Assembly (NCBI GenBank): GCA_938083085.1
Contig: CALLKX010000018.1
Location: 1-64,000, forward strand
Source of the DNA: an uncultured bacterium
GTDB lineage: Bacteria; Planctomycetota; UBA1135; GCA-002686595
Reading direction: 5' to 3'
Length of the DNA: 64,000 bases
A model generated the notes under the pieces. The model was given only the letters and a program-made list of their open reading frames with translations, did not search any database and was not told the origin of the DNA. Below, in pieces: positions 1-7,459 of the stretch (the first letter of the stretch is position 1; every line of letters starts with the position of its first letter). A program made the translations under genes and the position numbers.

Positions 1-714
1 TTAGCCGATCCCCGCGCGCGTCAAGGCCTCGCGGGTGCGGGGGCAGCCGGCCGGGTCCGCCTCCAGTCGCGCCGCGAGCCGTGCGAGGTCCTCGACCTCG
101 TCGACGTCGAAGTCCTCCTCCAGTTCGGCCAGGGAGAGCCCGAGGGAGGCAACCAGGGCCCGGGTCGCGTCAGCGACGTCGGGGCCACCCCAGGGGATGT
201 CCTTGAACAGGGCGGGCTGTGGCGCGCGGAGCCCGATGAGGTAGTAGCCGCCGTCCTCGCAAGGCCCGAGGCAGACGTCGTGATCCTCGAGCGCCGCGAA
301 GGCGGACTCCCAGCGTCTCGGGCCAAGGTGTGGAGAGTCCATCCCGATGATGACCGTCCGCTCGGCGCCCAGGCGGTGCGCCTCGTCGAACGCGGCAACC
401 ACGCGCTCACCGAATCCTGCTTGGGGTTGGGGGACCAGGTGAAGGGGGGCGACTGCGGCGCCGCTCGAGAGTCCCTTCGCGGCCCCGCACTGGGCTCGAA
501 ACCAGGGCTCGCCGCTCGCTGGTGAGAAGGCCACCAGGACGCTGCGGTTCCGCATCGACCGCGCGCCCTCGAGGATGTCCAGGAGGAAGGCCTCGGCCAG
601 CCGCGCTGCCGAGGCGTCGCCGATCGCATGCGCCAGTCGGGTCTTGACCTGGCCTGGGATCGGGGTCTTGGCAAAGACAACCAGGGATTCGGTGGGGGCG
701 CGGCAATCCGTCAT
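1..714 (-). CDS. DUF2064 / TIGR04282 family glycosyltransferase-like protein
   Basis: A complete 237-residue protein with an ATG start and a TAA stop at the left edge. It has the GT-A nucleotidyltransferase fold signature of the DUF2064 family: FAKTPIPGQVKTRL at residues 14-27 (nucleotide-binding loop), the metal-site motif GMDSPHL at 124-130, and the family hallmark GPCEDGGYYLIGL at 150-162. Length fits the family (about 200-240). Characterised relatives are linked to arsenosugar synthesis or to lipid- and sugar-modifying clusters, but no such partner (ArsM, a radical SAM enzyme, or a DPM1-like transferase) is visible here, so the substrate is unknown. It is transcribed away from the acyl-CoA dehydrogenase at 856. 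Family assignment is firm; function is inferred only at fold level. Confidence 0.85.
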   Translation of the reverse strand: MTDCRAPTESLVVFAKTPIPGQVKTRLAHAIGDASAARLAEAFLLDILEGARSMRNRSVLVAFSPASGEPWFRAQCGAAKGLSSGAAVAPLHLVPQPQAGFGERVVAAFDEAHRLGAERTVIIGMDSPHLGPRRWESAFAALEDHDVCLGPCEDGGYYLIGLRAPQPALFKDIPWGGPDVADATRALVASLGLSLAELEEDFDVDEVEDLARLAARLEADPAGCPRTREALTRAGIG

Positions 715-730
715 GGGCCGTCATCCTATC

Positions 731-756
731 GGGGCCCAGCGACGGGGCCCAGCGAC
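731..756. repeat. 13-bp direct duplication
   Basis: Two back-to-back copies of GGGGCCCAGCGAC lie in the 141-bp divergent intergenic region between the DUF2064 gene and the acyl-CoA dehydrogenase. Slippage duplication is the simplest explanation. No promoter with good consensus could be picked out beside it. Confidence 0.6.
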
Positions 757-855
757 GGGTGGAGGCGGCCACCCCTCTTGAGGACGGGCGCCCCGGAGCG
801 GTGAATCCCCACCCGGCGACTCCCGCGGGGTCGGGCTGCGGCCTATCCTCCCTCC

Positions 856-2091
856 ATGAGCGAAGCACCGTCCACCACCCCCGGCGATCGTCGTGGGGGA
901 GCCGGGCAGCCCTCTGGGCTGCAGGCACTCCGGGCGCAGGCCGACGAGATCGGTCGGGCCGTGGAGGAGGAACTGGCCGCCGCCTCCCCAGCACTGGGTG
1001 AGGTGGAGGCCTACCGCGTGGGGCATCGCCGGCTCCAGGAAGCGGGCCTCCTCCGGTTCGTGGTCCCTGCGAGCGCAGGCGGCGCGGACGTGGGCGACCT
1101 CGCGCCCCCTGCGACGGTCTCGGTGCGAGCGATGGTCGCGTGCCGCCAGGCCCTCGCCTACCGGCACGCCATGGCGGACCTCGCCTTCGTGGAGCAGGGG
1201 CTTGGGTCTTTCCCGATCGCGCTTGGATCCAGCGATGCGGGTCTCCTTGAGCGGCTCTCCGGGGTGGCACGCGGAGAGGAGATCCCGGCGCTCGCGCTCA
1301 CCGAGGTGGGCGCGGGTTCAGACCTCTCGGGCGTCGCCACGCGAGCGGAGCGAGACGGGGGCGACTACGTCCTGACGGGCTCGAAGACCTATATCACCAA
1401 CATCGGCGTCGCCGACTTCTACACCGTCCTCGCGCGGACCAGCGGCGAGCCGGGTGAGCGTGACGGCCTGACCATGTTCTTCGTGGAACACGGCGCGCCG
1501 GGGCTCTCGACCCGCGGCTTCCAGGTCATGGCGCCGCACCCCATCGGGGAGCTCTTCCTCGAGGGTGTGCGCGTCCCAGCCGCCCACGTGCTCGGCGACG
1601 TTGGGGCGGGGATGGACCTCGCGCTGGCCAACCTCGCGCGCTTCCGGATCACGGTCGCGGCCGCGGCCAACGGCTTCGCACGGCGCGCCCTGGGTGAGTC
1701 GGTGGCGCATCTCTCGCGCCGCGAGCAATTCGGCCGGCCGCTCTCGAGCTTCCAGGGGCTGCGCTTTGATCTCGCCGAGATGGACACGCGCTTGCGGGCG
1801 GCGGAGCTCCTCACGGCAGAGGCTGCGGCGGCCGTGGACGCGGGTGAGGACGCCACGGCCGAGGTGGCGCGTGCCAAGCTCTTCTCCACGGAGAACGCCT
1901 CCTGGGTCTGCGACCGAGCCGTGCAGCATCACGGGGGCGCCGGAGTTCGCGTGGGCTCGGTGGTGGAGCGTCTGTACCGTGACACCCGCGCCCTGCGGAT
2001 CTACGAGGGGACGAGCGAGGTCCAGAAGCTCGTGCTCGCCAAGCACGTGCTGAAGCACACCCCGGCCCCCGATGCCGGAGCGAGAGACTGA
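856..2091 (+). CDS. acyl-CoA dehydrogenase family flavoprotein
   Basis: A 411-residue flavoenzyme expected to oxidise an acyl-CoA thioester at the alpha-beta bond and pass electrons to an electron-transfer flavoprotein. The three-domain layout of the family is visible: a helical N-terminal domain, the middle-domain signature LTEVGAGSDLSGVAT and the strand SKTYITNIGVADFYTV, and a helical C-terminal domain with GRPLSSFQGLRFDLAEM and QHHGGAGV. The catalytic base is the Glu in IYEGTSEVQ (about residue 384), the position used by short/medium-chain enzymes. Length is slightly above the usual 380 because of a 30-residue N-terminal extension. The TGA stop shares one base with the ATG of the ferredoxin that follows, implying translational coupling. 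Acyl chain specificity cannot be read from the sequence. Confidence 0.93.
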   Translation: MSEAPSTTPGDRRGGAGQPSGLQALRAQADEIGRAVEEELAAASPALGEVEAYRVGHRRLQEAGLLRFVVPASAGGADVGDLAPPATVSVRAMVACRQALAYRHAMADLAFVEQGLGSFPIALGSSDAGLLERLSGVARGEEIPALALTEVGAGSDLSGVATRAERDGGDYVLTGSKTYITNIGVADFYTVLARTSGEPGERDGLTMFFVEHGAPGLSTRGFQVMAPHPIGELFLEGVRVPAAHVLGDVGAGMDLALANLARFRITVAAAANGFARRALGESVAHLSRREQFGRPLSSFQGLRFDLAEMDTRLRAAELLTAEAAAAVDAGEDATAEVARAKLFSTENASWVCDRAVQHHGGAGVRVGSVVERLYRDTRALRIYEGTSEVQKLVLAKHVLKHTPAPDAGARD

Positions 2092-2525
2092 TGCCTGGCT
2101 ACCAGCGAATGCTGTTCGTTTGCCTGAACGATCGGGGCGATGAGCACCCCCGCGGGTCCTGCGCGAAGGCCGGCGGCGGCGAGGTCCTCGACCGGCTCCG
2201 GGCGGGGATCCACGAGCGGGGCCTGAAGGGGGTGGTGCGGGCGGTGGGTACGCGCTGTCTCGGACAGTGCGCCCACGGACCCGTGGTCGCGTGTCAGCCG
2301 GAGGAGGTTTGGTACGGCAACGTCCAGGGAGAGCACGTGGATCAGCTCATCGATGACCACGTCCTCGGCGGCGAGGTCGTCGCTGCGCTGGAGCTCAGCG
2401 AGGAGCAGCTGGTCTTTGTCTCGAGGGAGGAGCGTCCCCTGCCCCCGATCCAGCGCCGAAAGGGCGTGGCCGCGGCCCCATCAGACCAGGAGTCTGATCC
2501 GGCGCCTGGCGCCGAGGGCGCCTGA
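2091..2525 (+). CDS. thioredoxin-like [2Fe-2S] ferredoxin
   Basis: A 144-residue protein of the (2Fe-2S) ferredoxin family with thioredoxin fold. The cluster cysteines are visible as C11 in FVCLNDR, C24 in RGSCAKAGG, and C56 and C60 in TRCLGQC. The conserved GPVV stretch and the WYGNV...LIDDHVLGG end of the fold follow. About 45 residues after the fold are low-complexity and probably disordered. Coupling to the acyl-CoA dehydrogenase suggests it carries electrons for that enzyme or a related CoA-ester redox step, which is inference. Relatives also occur alone or as NuoE-like modules, so a different redox partner is possible. Confidence 0.85.
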   Translation: MPGYQRMLFVCLNDRGDEHPRGSCAKAGGGEVLDRLRAGIHERGLKGVVRAVGTRCLGQCAHGPVVACQPEEVWYGNVQGEHVDQLIDDHVLGGEVVAALELSEEQLVFVSREERPLPPIQRRKGVAAAPSDQESDPAPGAEGA

Positions 2526-2750
2526 ACCCTCGCAGGCGGCGAGGTCATGCCGCGAGCGGCCGCCCGGATCGCCGCTCGCCAGCTCAGGTCCCCTCAGGGC
2601 GCGAGATCGACGTGGTCGCGGCAGGGGAGTGCGGGGCTTGCTACGCGCCGCGGGGGCGGACTTCCTGGCCTGGGCGGCAGGTAATGAGCCGGCGGGCGTG
2701 TCGGCGACTGCATACTGTGGGCGCTTGTTCGATCGCGCTCGTACCTCGCC

Positions 2751-3608
2751 ATGGCACAGACCTACCTCAGCCTCTTCGACCTTGCCCCGGGCAAGGTCCT
2801 CCTGGATCGATACCTGATCGATGCTCCGCACCGGGAGAACGGGATGTCGGCCGCCTTCCGGGTGACCGACCAGACCAACGGCGAGCTCCGCGAGCTCCAG
2901 GCCTTCCCGTCCTCTCTGTTCGAGAACAAGGCCCAGGCGGAGGCCTTCGCGGAGACCCTCGGGACGTGGTCTGCGCTGGATGATGCGACCTTCACCCGGG
3001 TTCAGGAAATCCAGGTCCTCGGGGACGGCGCCGTCATCGCGGTCTTCGAGTTTCCGGAGGGGACCGCGTTGCGGGATCTGTCCGCGGAGCGCGGCTCCTG
3101 GGACGCTACCGAGGTCGTGGACCTCGGCCTGGCCCTGCTCGCGGGCCTCGAGAACGCCCACGCCAAGGGGCTCATCCACGGTGACATCAAGCCGTCGACG
3201 GTCTTCCTCGGGGATCACGGTCCGGTTCTGGTGGATGGGGGCGTGACCCCGGGGCTGTGGGCCGCCAAGCACCTGGGGACCCGCACCGCGCTGATCGGTA
3301 CGCCGTACTACGCACCGCTGGAACAGTTCGGCGGGGACGCGCCGGACGAGAGCTCCGATCTCTACAACCTGGCGACGGTGATGTATGAGCTGGTCAGCGG
3401 GGTCATGCCCTGGGCGGGGCGCAGCTTCATCGAGGTCTTCCAGTCGAAGATGCAGCCCAGCGCGCCGGCCATGTCCGCGGCGGCGCCCGGCGTCGAGGTG
3501 GACTCCGCGCTCGAGGCCGCCATCGCCGGCGGCCTGAAGGGGAGCCCGAAGGATCGACACCGCTCCGCAGAGGCCTTCCGAAGCGCGCTGGCTGCGCCGC
3601 TCCGCTGA
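2751..3608 (+). CDS. Ser/Thr protein kinase-like protein, probable pseudokinase
   Basis: A 285-residue single kinase-like domain with no membrane segment. The catalytic loop is HGDIKPST (residues 143-150): the HxD aspartate D145 and K147 are present, but the metal-binding Asn is Thr150. The DFG equivalent is DGG (162-164). The glycine-rich loop is not recognisable, and the beta3 VAIK position reads RELQ, so the ATP-anchoring Lys appears to be Gln50. The activation-segment end GTPYYAPLEQ and the SSDLYNLATVMYELVSG helix are well kept, so the fold is clear. The TGA stop shares a base with the ATG of the ligase at 3608, so it is likely co-translated with a CoA-ester enzyme cluster. A regulatory or scaffolding role is inferred; weak atypical kinase activity cannot be excluded. 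Confidence 0.8.
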   Translation: MAQTYLSLFDLAPGKVLLDRYLIDAPHRENGMSAAFRVTDQTNGELRELQAFPSSLFENKAQAEAFAETLGTWSALDDATFTRVQEIQVLGDGAVIAVFEFPEGTALRDLSAERGSWDATEVVDLGLALLAGLENAHAKGLIHGDIKPSTVFLGDHGPVLVDGGVTPGLWAAKHLGTRTALIGTPYYAPLEQFGGDAPDESSDLYNLATVMYELVSGVMPWAGRSFIEVFQSKMQPSAPAMSAAAPGVEVDSALEAAIAGGLKGSPKDRHRSAEAFRSALAAPLR

Positions 3609-5179
3609 TGACCGCACCCGACGCGACGTTCCCAATGGAGCTCCCCGCGAGCTTCAACCTGAGCGAGTACTTCCTCGACCGCAACCTCGACGCCGGCCGG
3701 CGGGACAAGGTCGCCGTCAGGGTCGGTGAGGACGGTCGCACCTACGGCGAGATCCATGACGGCGTGCTGCGGATGGCCGCAGCGCTCCGCGGCGCGGGGG
3801 TCCGTCCGGAGGAGCGGGTGCTGATCGTGCTCCCCGACGGCTTCGAGTTCGTCGAGGCGTGGTTCGCCACCCTGCGGGTCGGGGCGGTCTTCGCCATGGT
3901 GAACCCGCTGCTCAAGGCGAAGGACTACGCCTACTACCTCGAGTACTCCCGCGCCGCAGCCGTGTTCACCCACGAGAGCGTGCTGCCGGAGATCGGGGAG
4001 GCGCTGCGGTCCGCGCCGGCCTGCCGGGCGGCCTTCGTGGTGGGGGAGGACGCCGGCGGCTTCACTCCGTACGAGGACGCTCGCCGAGGCGCCGACCCTT
4101 CGAGCGCAGCCGCTGCCGTCGAACCCGTTGGCCCGGATGGGATCGCGGGTTGGCTCTTCACCTCGGGCTCGACCGGTGAACCCAAGGCCTGCGTCCACGT
4201 CGGCCGGGACTTCGCCTACTCCACCGAGACCTACGCCCTGCAGGTGGCGGGGTATCGCGAGGACGATGTGTGCCTCTCCGTGCCGAAGCTCTTCTTCGGG
4301 TACGCCACCGGCACCAACCTCATGTTCCCCTTCCGGGTGGGCGCTACGGTGGTGCTCTTCGAGGGGCGCGCGACGGCGGACGAGATCCTCGATCAGGTGG
4401 AGGCGCACCGGCCGAGCTTCCTCACGGGCGTCCCGACGCTGTTCAACAACGTGCTGCGGAGCGAGCGCTGCGACGAGGCGGACCTCTCCTGCCTGCGCGT
4501 CTCCCTGTCCGCGGGGGAGGCCCTCCCGCCGGCCCTCTACGAGCAGTGGAAGGCGCGGACCGGCGTGGAGATCCTCGACGGCATCGGCTCCGCCGAGATG
4601 TTCCACATCTACATCTCCAGCGCCATGGGGGAGGTCGTGCCGGGCTCGCTCGGCCGCCTGGTCCCGGGCTATGTCGCCGAGGTGGTGGACCCCGAGGGCC
4701 GCCCCGTCGAGGACGGTGAGCCGGGCCGCCTCCGCATCGCCGGCGGCTCGACCGCGCTCTGCTACTGGGGGGACAAGGACAAGTCCAACGCGACCTTCCA
4801 GGGCGCCTGGTGCACCTCGGCGGACGTGTTCCGGCGGGACGCGGACGGGCTCTTCTGGTACGTGGGGCGCAGCGATGACCTGCTCAAGGTGAGCGGCATC
4901 TGGGTCTCACCCCTCGAGATCGAGAACGTGCTCCTCGACCACGCGGCGGTCCACGAGTGCTGCGTCGTGGGGCGGGACGGCGGCGACGGTCTCGTCAAGG
5001 CGCACGCCATCGTGGTTTGCGCCGAGGGCCACCAAGGATCCGATGATCTCGCGTCCGGCCTGAAGGCCCACGTGAAGACGATGCTGGCCCCGCACAAGTA
5101 CCCGCGCTCGTTCGAGTGGCGGACCGAGCCCCTCCCGCGCAACGACCGCGGCAAGATCGCACGCAAGCTCCTCAAGTAG
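3608..5179 (+). CDS. benzoate-CoA ligase family acyl/aryl-CoA synthetase
   Basis: A 523-residue adenylate-forming (ANL) enzyme that would activate a carboxylic acid with ATP and CoA. The P-loop motif FTSGSTGEPK lies at 184-193. The family-diagnostic DGIGSAEMFHIYIS stretch, typical of the benzoate-CoA ligase subfamily, and the hinge/A8 region WYVGRSDDLLKVSGIWVSP follow. The acyl-adenylate Lys is in NDRGKIAR near the C-terminus. Length equals the usual 510-540. It starts on the last base of the kinase-like gene and is followed without a gap by a creatininase-family gene. Benzoate or a related aromatic or short branched acid is the best guess, but no benzoyl-CoA reductase or Box genes are in the window, so the substrate is open. 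Confidence 0.92.
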   Translation: MTAPDATFPMELPASFNLSEYFLDRNLDAGRRDKVAVRVGEDGRTYGEIHDGVLRMAAALRGAGVRPEERVLIVLPDGFEFVEAWFATLRVGAVFAMVNPLLKAKDYAYYLEYSRAAAVFTHESVLPEIGEALRSAPACRAAFVVGEDAGGFTPYEDARRGADPSSAAAAVEPVGPDGIAGWLFTSGSTGEPKACVHVGRDFAYSTETYALQVAGYREDDVCLSVPKLFFGYATGTNLMFPFRVGATVVLFEGRATADEILDQVEAHRPSFLTGVPTLFNNVLRSERCDEADLSCLRVSLSAGEALPPALYEQWKARTGVEILDGIGSAEMFHIYISSAMGEVVPGSLGRLVPGYVAEVVDPEGRPVEDGEPGRLRIAGGSTALCYWGDKDKSNATFQGAWCTSADVFRRDADGLFWYVGRSDDLLKVSGIWVSPLEIENVLLDHAAVHECCVVGRDGGDGLVKAHAIVVCAEGHQGSDDLASGLKAHVKTMLAPHKYPRSFEWRTEPLPRNDRGKIARKLLK

Positions 5180-5944
5180 ATGCACGACTTCGCGAAGCTG
5201 ACCTGGCCCGAGGCGAAGGAGCTGTTCGCCGCCGACCCGGTGGCGCTGCTCCCGGTGGGGGCAACCGAGGCCCACGGACCTCACCTGCCGCTGGATACCG
5301 ACGTGACCATCGCCGTGGCCCAAGCCCGGCGGGCGGCGGGGATCCTCGACGAGGCGGGCGTGACGACCCTGGTCATGCCGCCCATCGCCTACACCCTGGC
5401 TCAATTCGCCTTCGGGTTCCCGGGCACGATCACGATCCGGCCCACCACCCTGTGGAACCTCGTGGAGGACGTGGTGGAGAGCCTCGAGCAGCACGGGGTG
5501 CGGCGGGTGGTCCTGTGTAACTCTCACCTCGAGCGGCAGCACGTCCAGCTGCTCCGCGGGGTCTGCAAGGACCACGCGGAGGTCACCAAGGACAAGGCGC
5601 AGCTCCTGTTCCCCGACATCACTCGGCGGCGCTGGGCGGGGACGCTGGGGGATGAATTCAAGTCCGGCGATTGCCACGCCGGCCGCTACGAGTCGAGCAT
5701 CGTGCTCGCGGCGGACGGGGAGAGCGTGCGCGAGGAGGAGCGACTCCAACTCGCGCCGAAGGAGGTGAAGCTGGTGGAGAAGATGCTCGACGGCGCGCCC
5801 GACTTCATCGCGATCGGCGCCGACGAGGCGTGGTGCGGTGATCCCGCTGCCGCGACGGCTGAGGAGGGCGAGGCCCTGCTCGACCAGCTGGGGAAGATCG
5901 TCGCGACGACCGCCCTCGAGGAGTGGCCGGAGATCTCAGGATGA
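5180..5944 (+). CDS. creatininase family metal-dependent amidohydrolase
   Basis: A 254-residue cytosolic enzyme of the creatininase superfamily, which hydrolyses cyclic or formyl amides or, in MftE, trims a peptide. Metal ligands can be placed: E30, H32 and D41 in GATEAHGPHLPLDTD, and H116 and E118 in NSHLE. The second pair matches the H-x-E arrangement of true creatininase rather than the NGHGGN of many family members. The late acidic ligand is in CHAGRYESS. The ATG follows the ligase stop codon directly and the TGA overlaps the next ATG by four bases. No creatine or mycofactocin genes are nearby. The context suggests an amide or cyclic intermediate in an acyl-CoA pathway; this is inference. 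Confidence 0.88.
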   Translation: MHDFAKLTWPEAKELFAADPVALLPVGATEAHGPHLPLDTDVTIAVAQARRAAGILDEAGVTTLVMPPIAYTLAQFAFGFPGTITIRPTTLWNLVEDVVESLEQHGVRRVVLCNSHLERQHVQLLRGVCKDHAEVTKDKAQLLFPDITRRRWAGTLGDEFKSGDCHAGRYESSIVLAADGESVREEERLQLAPKEVKLVEKMLDGAPDFIAIGADEAWCGDPAAATAEEGEALLDQLGKIVATTALEEWPEISG

Positions 5945-6369
5945 GCGCCTACAACACCGTGATTCAGGTCCGCTTCGGGCACGTCGACCCCGCGGGCATC
6001 GCGTACTTCCCGCGGATCTTCGATTACGTCCACGACGTCTTCGAGGGCCTCTGGGAGGAACACGTGGGGCGGCGGTACTACCATTTGCTCCAGGAGCAGC
6101 GGGTCGGCTTCCCCCTCGTTCATTCTGAGGTGGACTTCAGCACGCCCCTGCGCTTTGGTGACCGTCCGGTGGTCTCCGTGACCTGCTTCAAGCTCGGCCG
6201 AACGTCCCTCGGCCTGCGCTACCGCTTCCACCTTGCAGACAAGCTCCACCTCGAGGCCCGAATGATCACCGTCTGCACCAACACCGACTCCATGGAGCCC
6301 CTCCCGATCCCCGACGAGTTCCGTCGGCGCTTCGAGGAGTTGCTGGAGCCTGGCGTGGGGGCTGACTGA
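5941..6369 (+). CDS. hotdog-fold acyl-CoA thioesterase (4-hydroxybenzoyl-CoA thioesterase family)
   Basis: A 142-residue single hotdog domain. The active-site block HVDPAGIAYFPRIFDY (14-29) matches the 4-hydroxybenzoyl-CoA thioesterase signature, with catalytic Asp at D16. Such enzymes hydrolyse aryl- or acyl-CoA esters to free CoA. I chose the ATG at 5941 because it overlaps the creatininase stop as ATGA; an in-frame start at 5923 would add six residues inside that gene. With the CoA ligase two genes upstream, it could terminate or proofread the same pathway. YbgC/Tol-type thioesterases share the fold, but there is no tol-pal cluster here. Confidence 0.88.
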   Translation: MSAYNTVIQVRFGHVDPAGIAYFPRIFDYVHDVFEGLWEEHVGRRYYHLLQEQRVGFPLVHSEVDFSTPLRFGDRPVVSVTCFKLGRTSLGLRYRFHLADKLHLEARMITVCTNTDSMEPLPIPDEFRRRFEELLEPGVGAD

Positions 6370-6370
6370 G

Positions 6371-7240
6371 ATGGCCGAGCCCATTTCCAGCTTCTACGGG
6401 ACGGGGTCGCCCGTCTTCAGCTTCGAGTTCTTCCCCCCGAAGACCGACGCCGGGGCCGAGAACCTGATGCAGACCGCGGCGGACCTGAAGACCAGCGTGG
6501 AGCCGGACTTCATCTCCGTCACCTACGGGGCCGGCGGCTCGACTCGGGATCGGACCCACGCGGTGATCACGCGGATCCAGGACGAGCTGGGCCTCACGGG
6601 GCTCGCGCACCTGACCTGCGTGGGCTCGACCGCCGAGGAGATCGGTGCCGTCGTGGCTCGGCTCGAGGCCGCGGGGGTGAGCAACGTGCTGGCCCTGCGG
6701 GGGGACGCCCCGGACGGTGAGGAACACTTCGAGGCCACCGCTGGCGGCTTCGCCAACGCGACGGACCTGATCGGCTTCCTGAACGAGAAGCACGACGTGT
6801 GCATCGGCGCTGCCTGTTATCCGGAGGCGCACCCCGAGGCCACGTCGGCCGAGGACGACCTGCGTTTCGCGCGGATGAAGCAGGACCTGGGCGCGTCGTT
6901 CCTGACGACCCAGCTCTTCTTCGACTGTGACCTCTACTGGTCCTTCGTTGAGCGGGCTCGCGGGGCAGGGATCACGATCCCGATCGTCCCCGGGATCATG
7001 CCGGTCACCAACGTCGCGCAGGTCCAGCGCTTCACCAAGATGTGCGGCGCGTCCCTGCCGGAGGATCTCCTGGGGCGCCTGCGCCCGGTGAAGGAGGACG
7101 CCGGCGCGGTCATGGCGACGGGGATCGAGTACGCCATCACCCAGTGCCGCGCTCTGCTCGAAGGCGGCGCGCCTGGCCTGCACTTCTACACGCTCAACAA
7201 GAGCCACGCCACGCGCTCCATCCTGGCGGCGCTCCGCTGA
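6371..7240 (+). CDS. metF: 5,10-methylenetetrahydrofolate reductase
   Basis: A 289-residue FAD-dependent reductase producing 5-methyl-tetrahydrofolate for methionine synthesis. The start SFEFFPPKTDAG carries the conserved catalytic Glu, and SVTYGAGGSTRD, HLTCVGST, LALRGDAP and FFTQ-type TTQLFFD motifs follow in the usual order. The length is that of bacterial MetF (about 280-300). The ATG lies one base after the thioesterase stop, so it is the last member of the packed block starting at 2751 or earlier. A homocysteine S-methyltransferase is present elsewhere in the window at 55651, but no MetH. Why a folate gene sits with CoA-ester genes is not evident. Confidence 0.95.
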   Translation: MAEPISSFYGTGSPVFSFEFFPPKTDAGAENLMQTAADLKTSVEPDFISVTYGAGGSTRDRTHAVITRIQDELGLTGLAHLTCVGSTAEEIGAVVARLEAAGVSNVLALRGDAPDGEEHFEATAGGFANATDLIGFLNEKHDVCIGAACYPEAHPEATSAEDDLRFARMKQDLGASFLTTQLFFDCDLYWSFVERARGAGITIPIVPGIMPVTNVAQVQRFTKMCGASLPEDLLGRLRPVKEDAGAVMATGIEYAITQCRALLEGGAPGLHFYTLNKSHATRSILAALR

Positions 7241-7459
7241 GCGCGGCCAGCCCCGCGCGCGGGCGCGGGTGAAGGCCGGGCCCGCGACCTCAGCGGTGGG
7301 CTGTCCCCAGGGCCGGCCCCGCTCCTCGCGGTGAGGTCCCCCTCTTGGGGGGCCGCCCTCCCGCTTGGAGGGACCCGTCCGCGTCCAGGGGGCTTCCAGG
7401 GGAGGGCCCAGGGGAGGGCCCCGTGGAGGGCCCAGTAGGCGCCCTCCCGTCGCCTCAGG
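7241..7459. other. convergent intergenic region with G-tract cluster
   Basis: This 219-bp spacer separates the 3' ends of metF and the BNR-propeller gene. It is very G+C-rich. Positions 7399-7418 hold four closely spaced G-runs (GGGGAGGGCCCAGGGGAGGG), a sequence that fits a G-quadruplex pattern on the plus strand, with related G-runs on either side. No T-tract hairpin typical of an intrinsic terminator is obvious. Confidence 0.4.

Noticed and set aside
7399..7418. G-quadruplex as a regulatory element
   Set aside because: The pattern fits, but G-runs are frequent in this genome and its position between two gene 3' ends gives no support for function.
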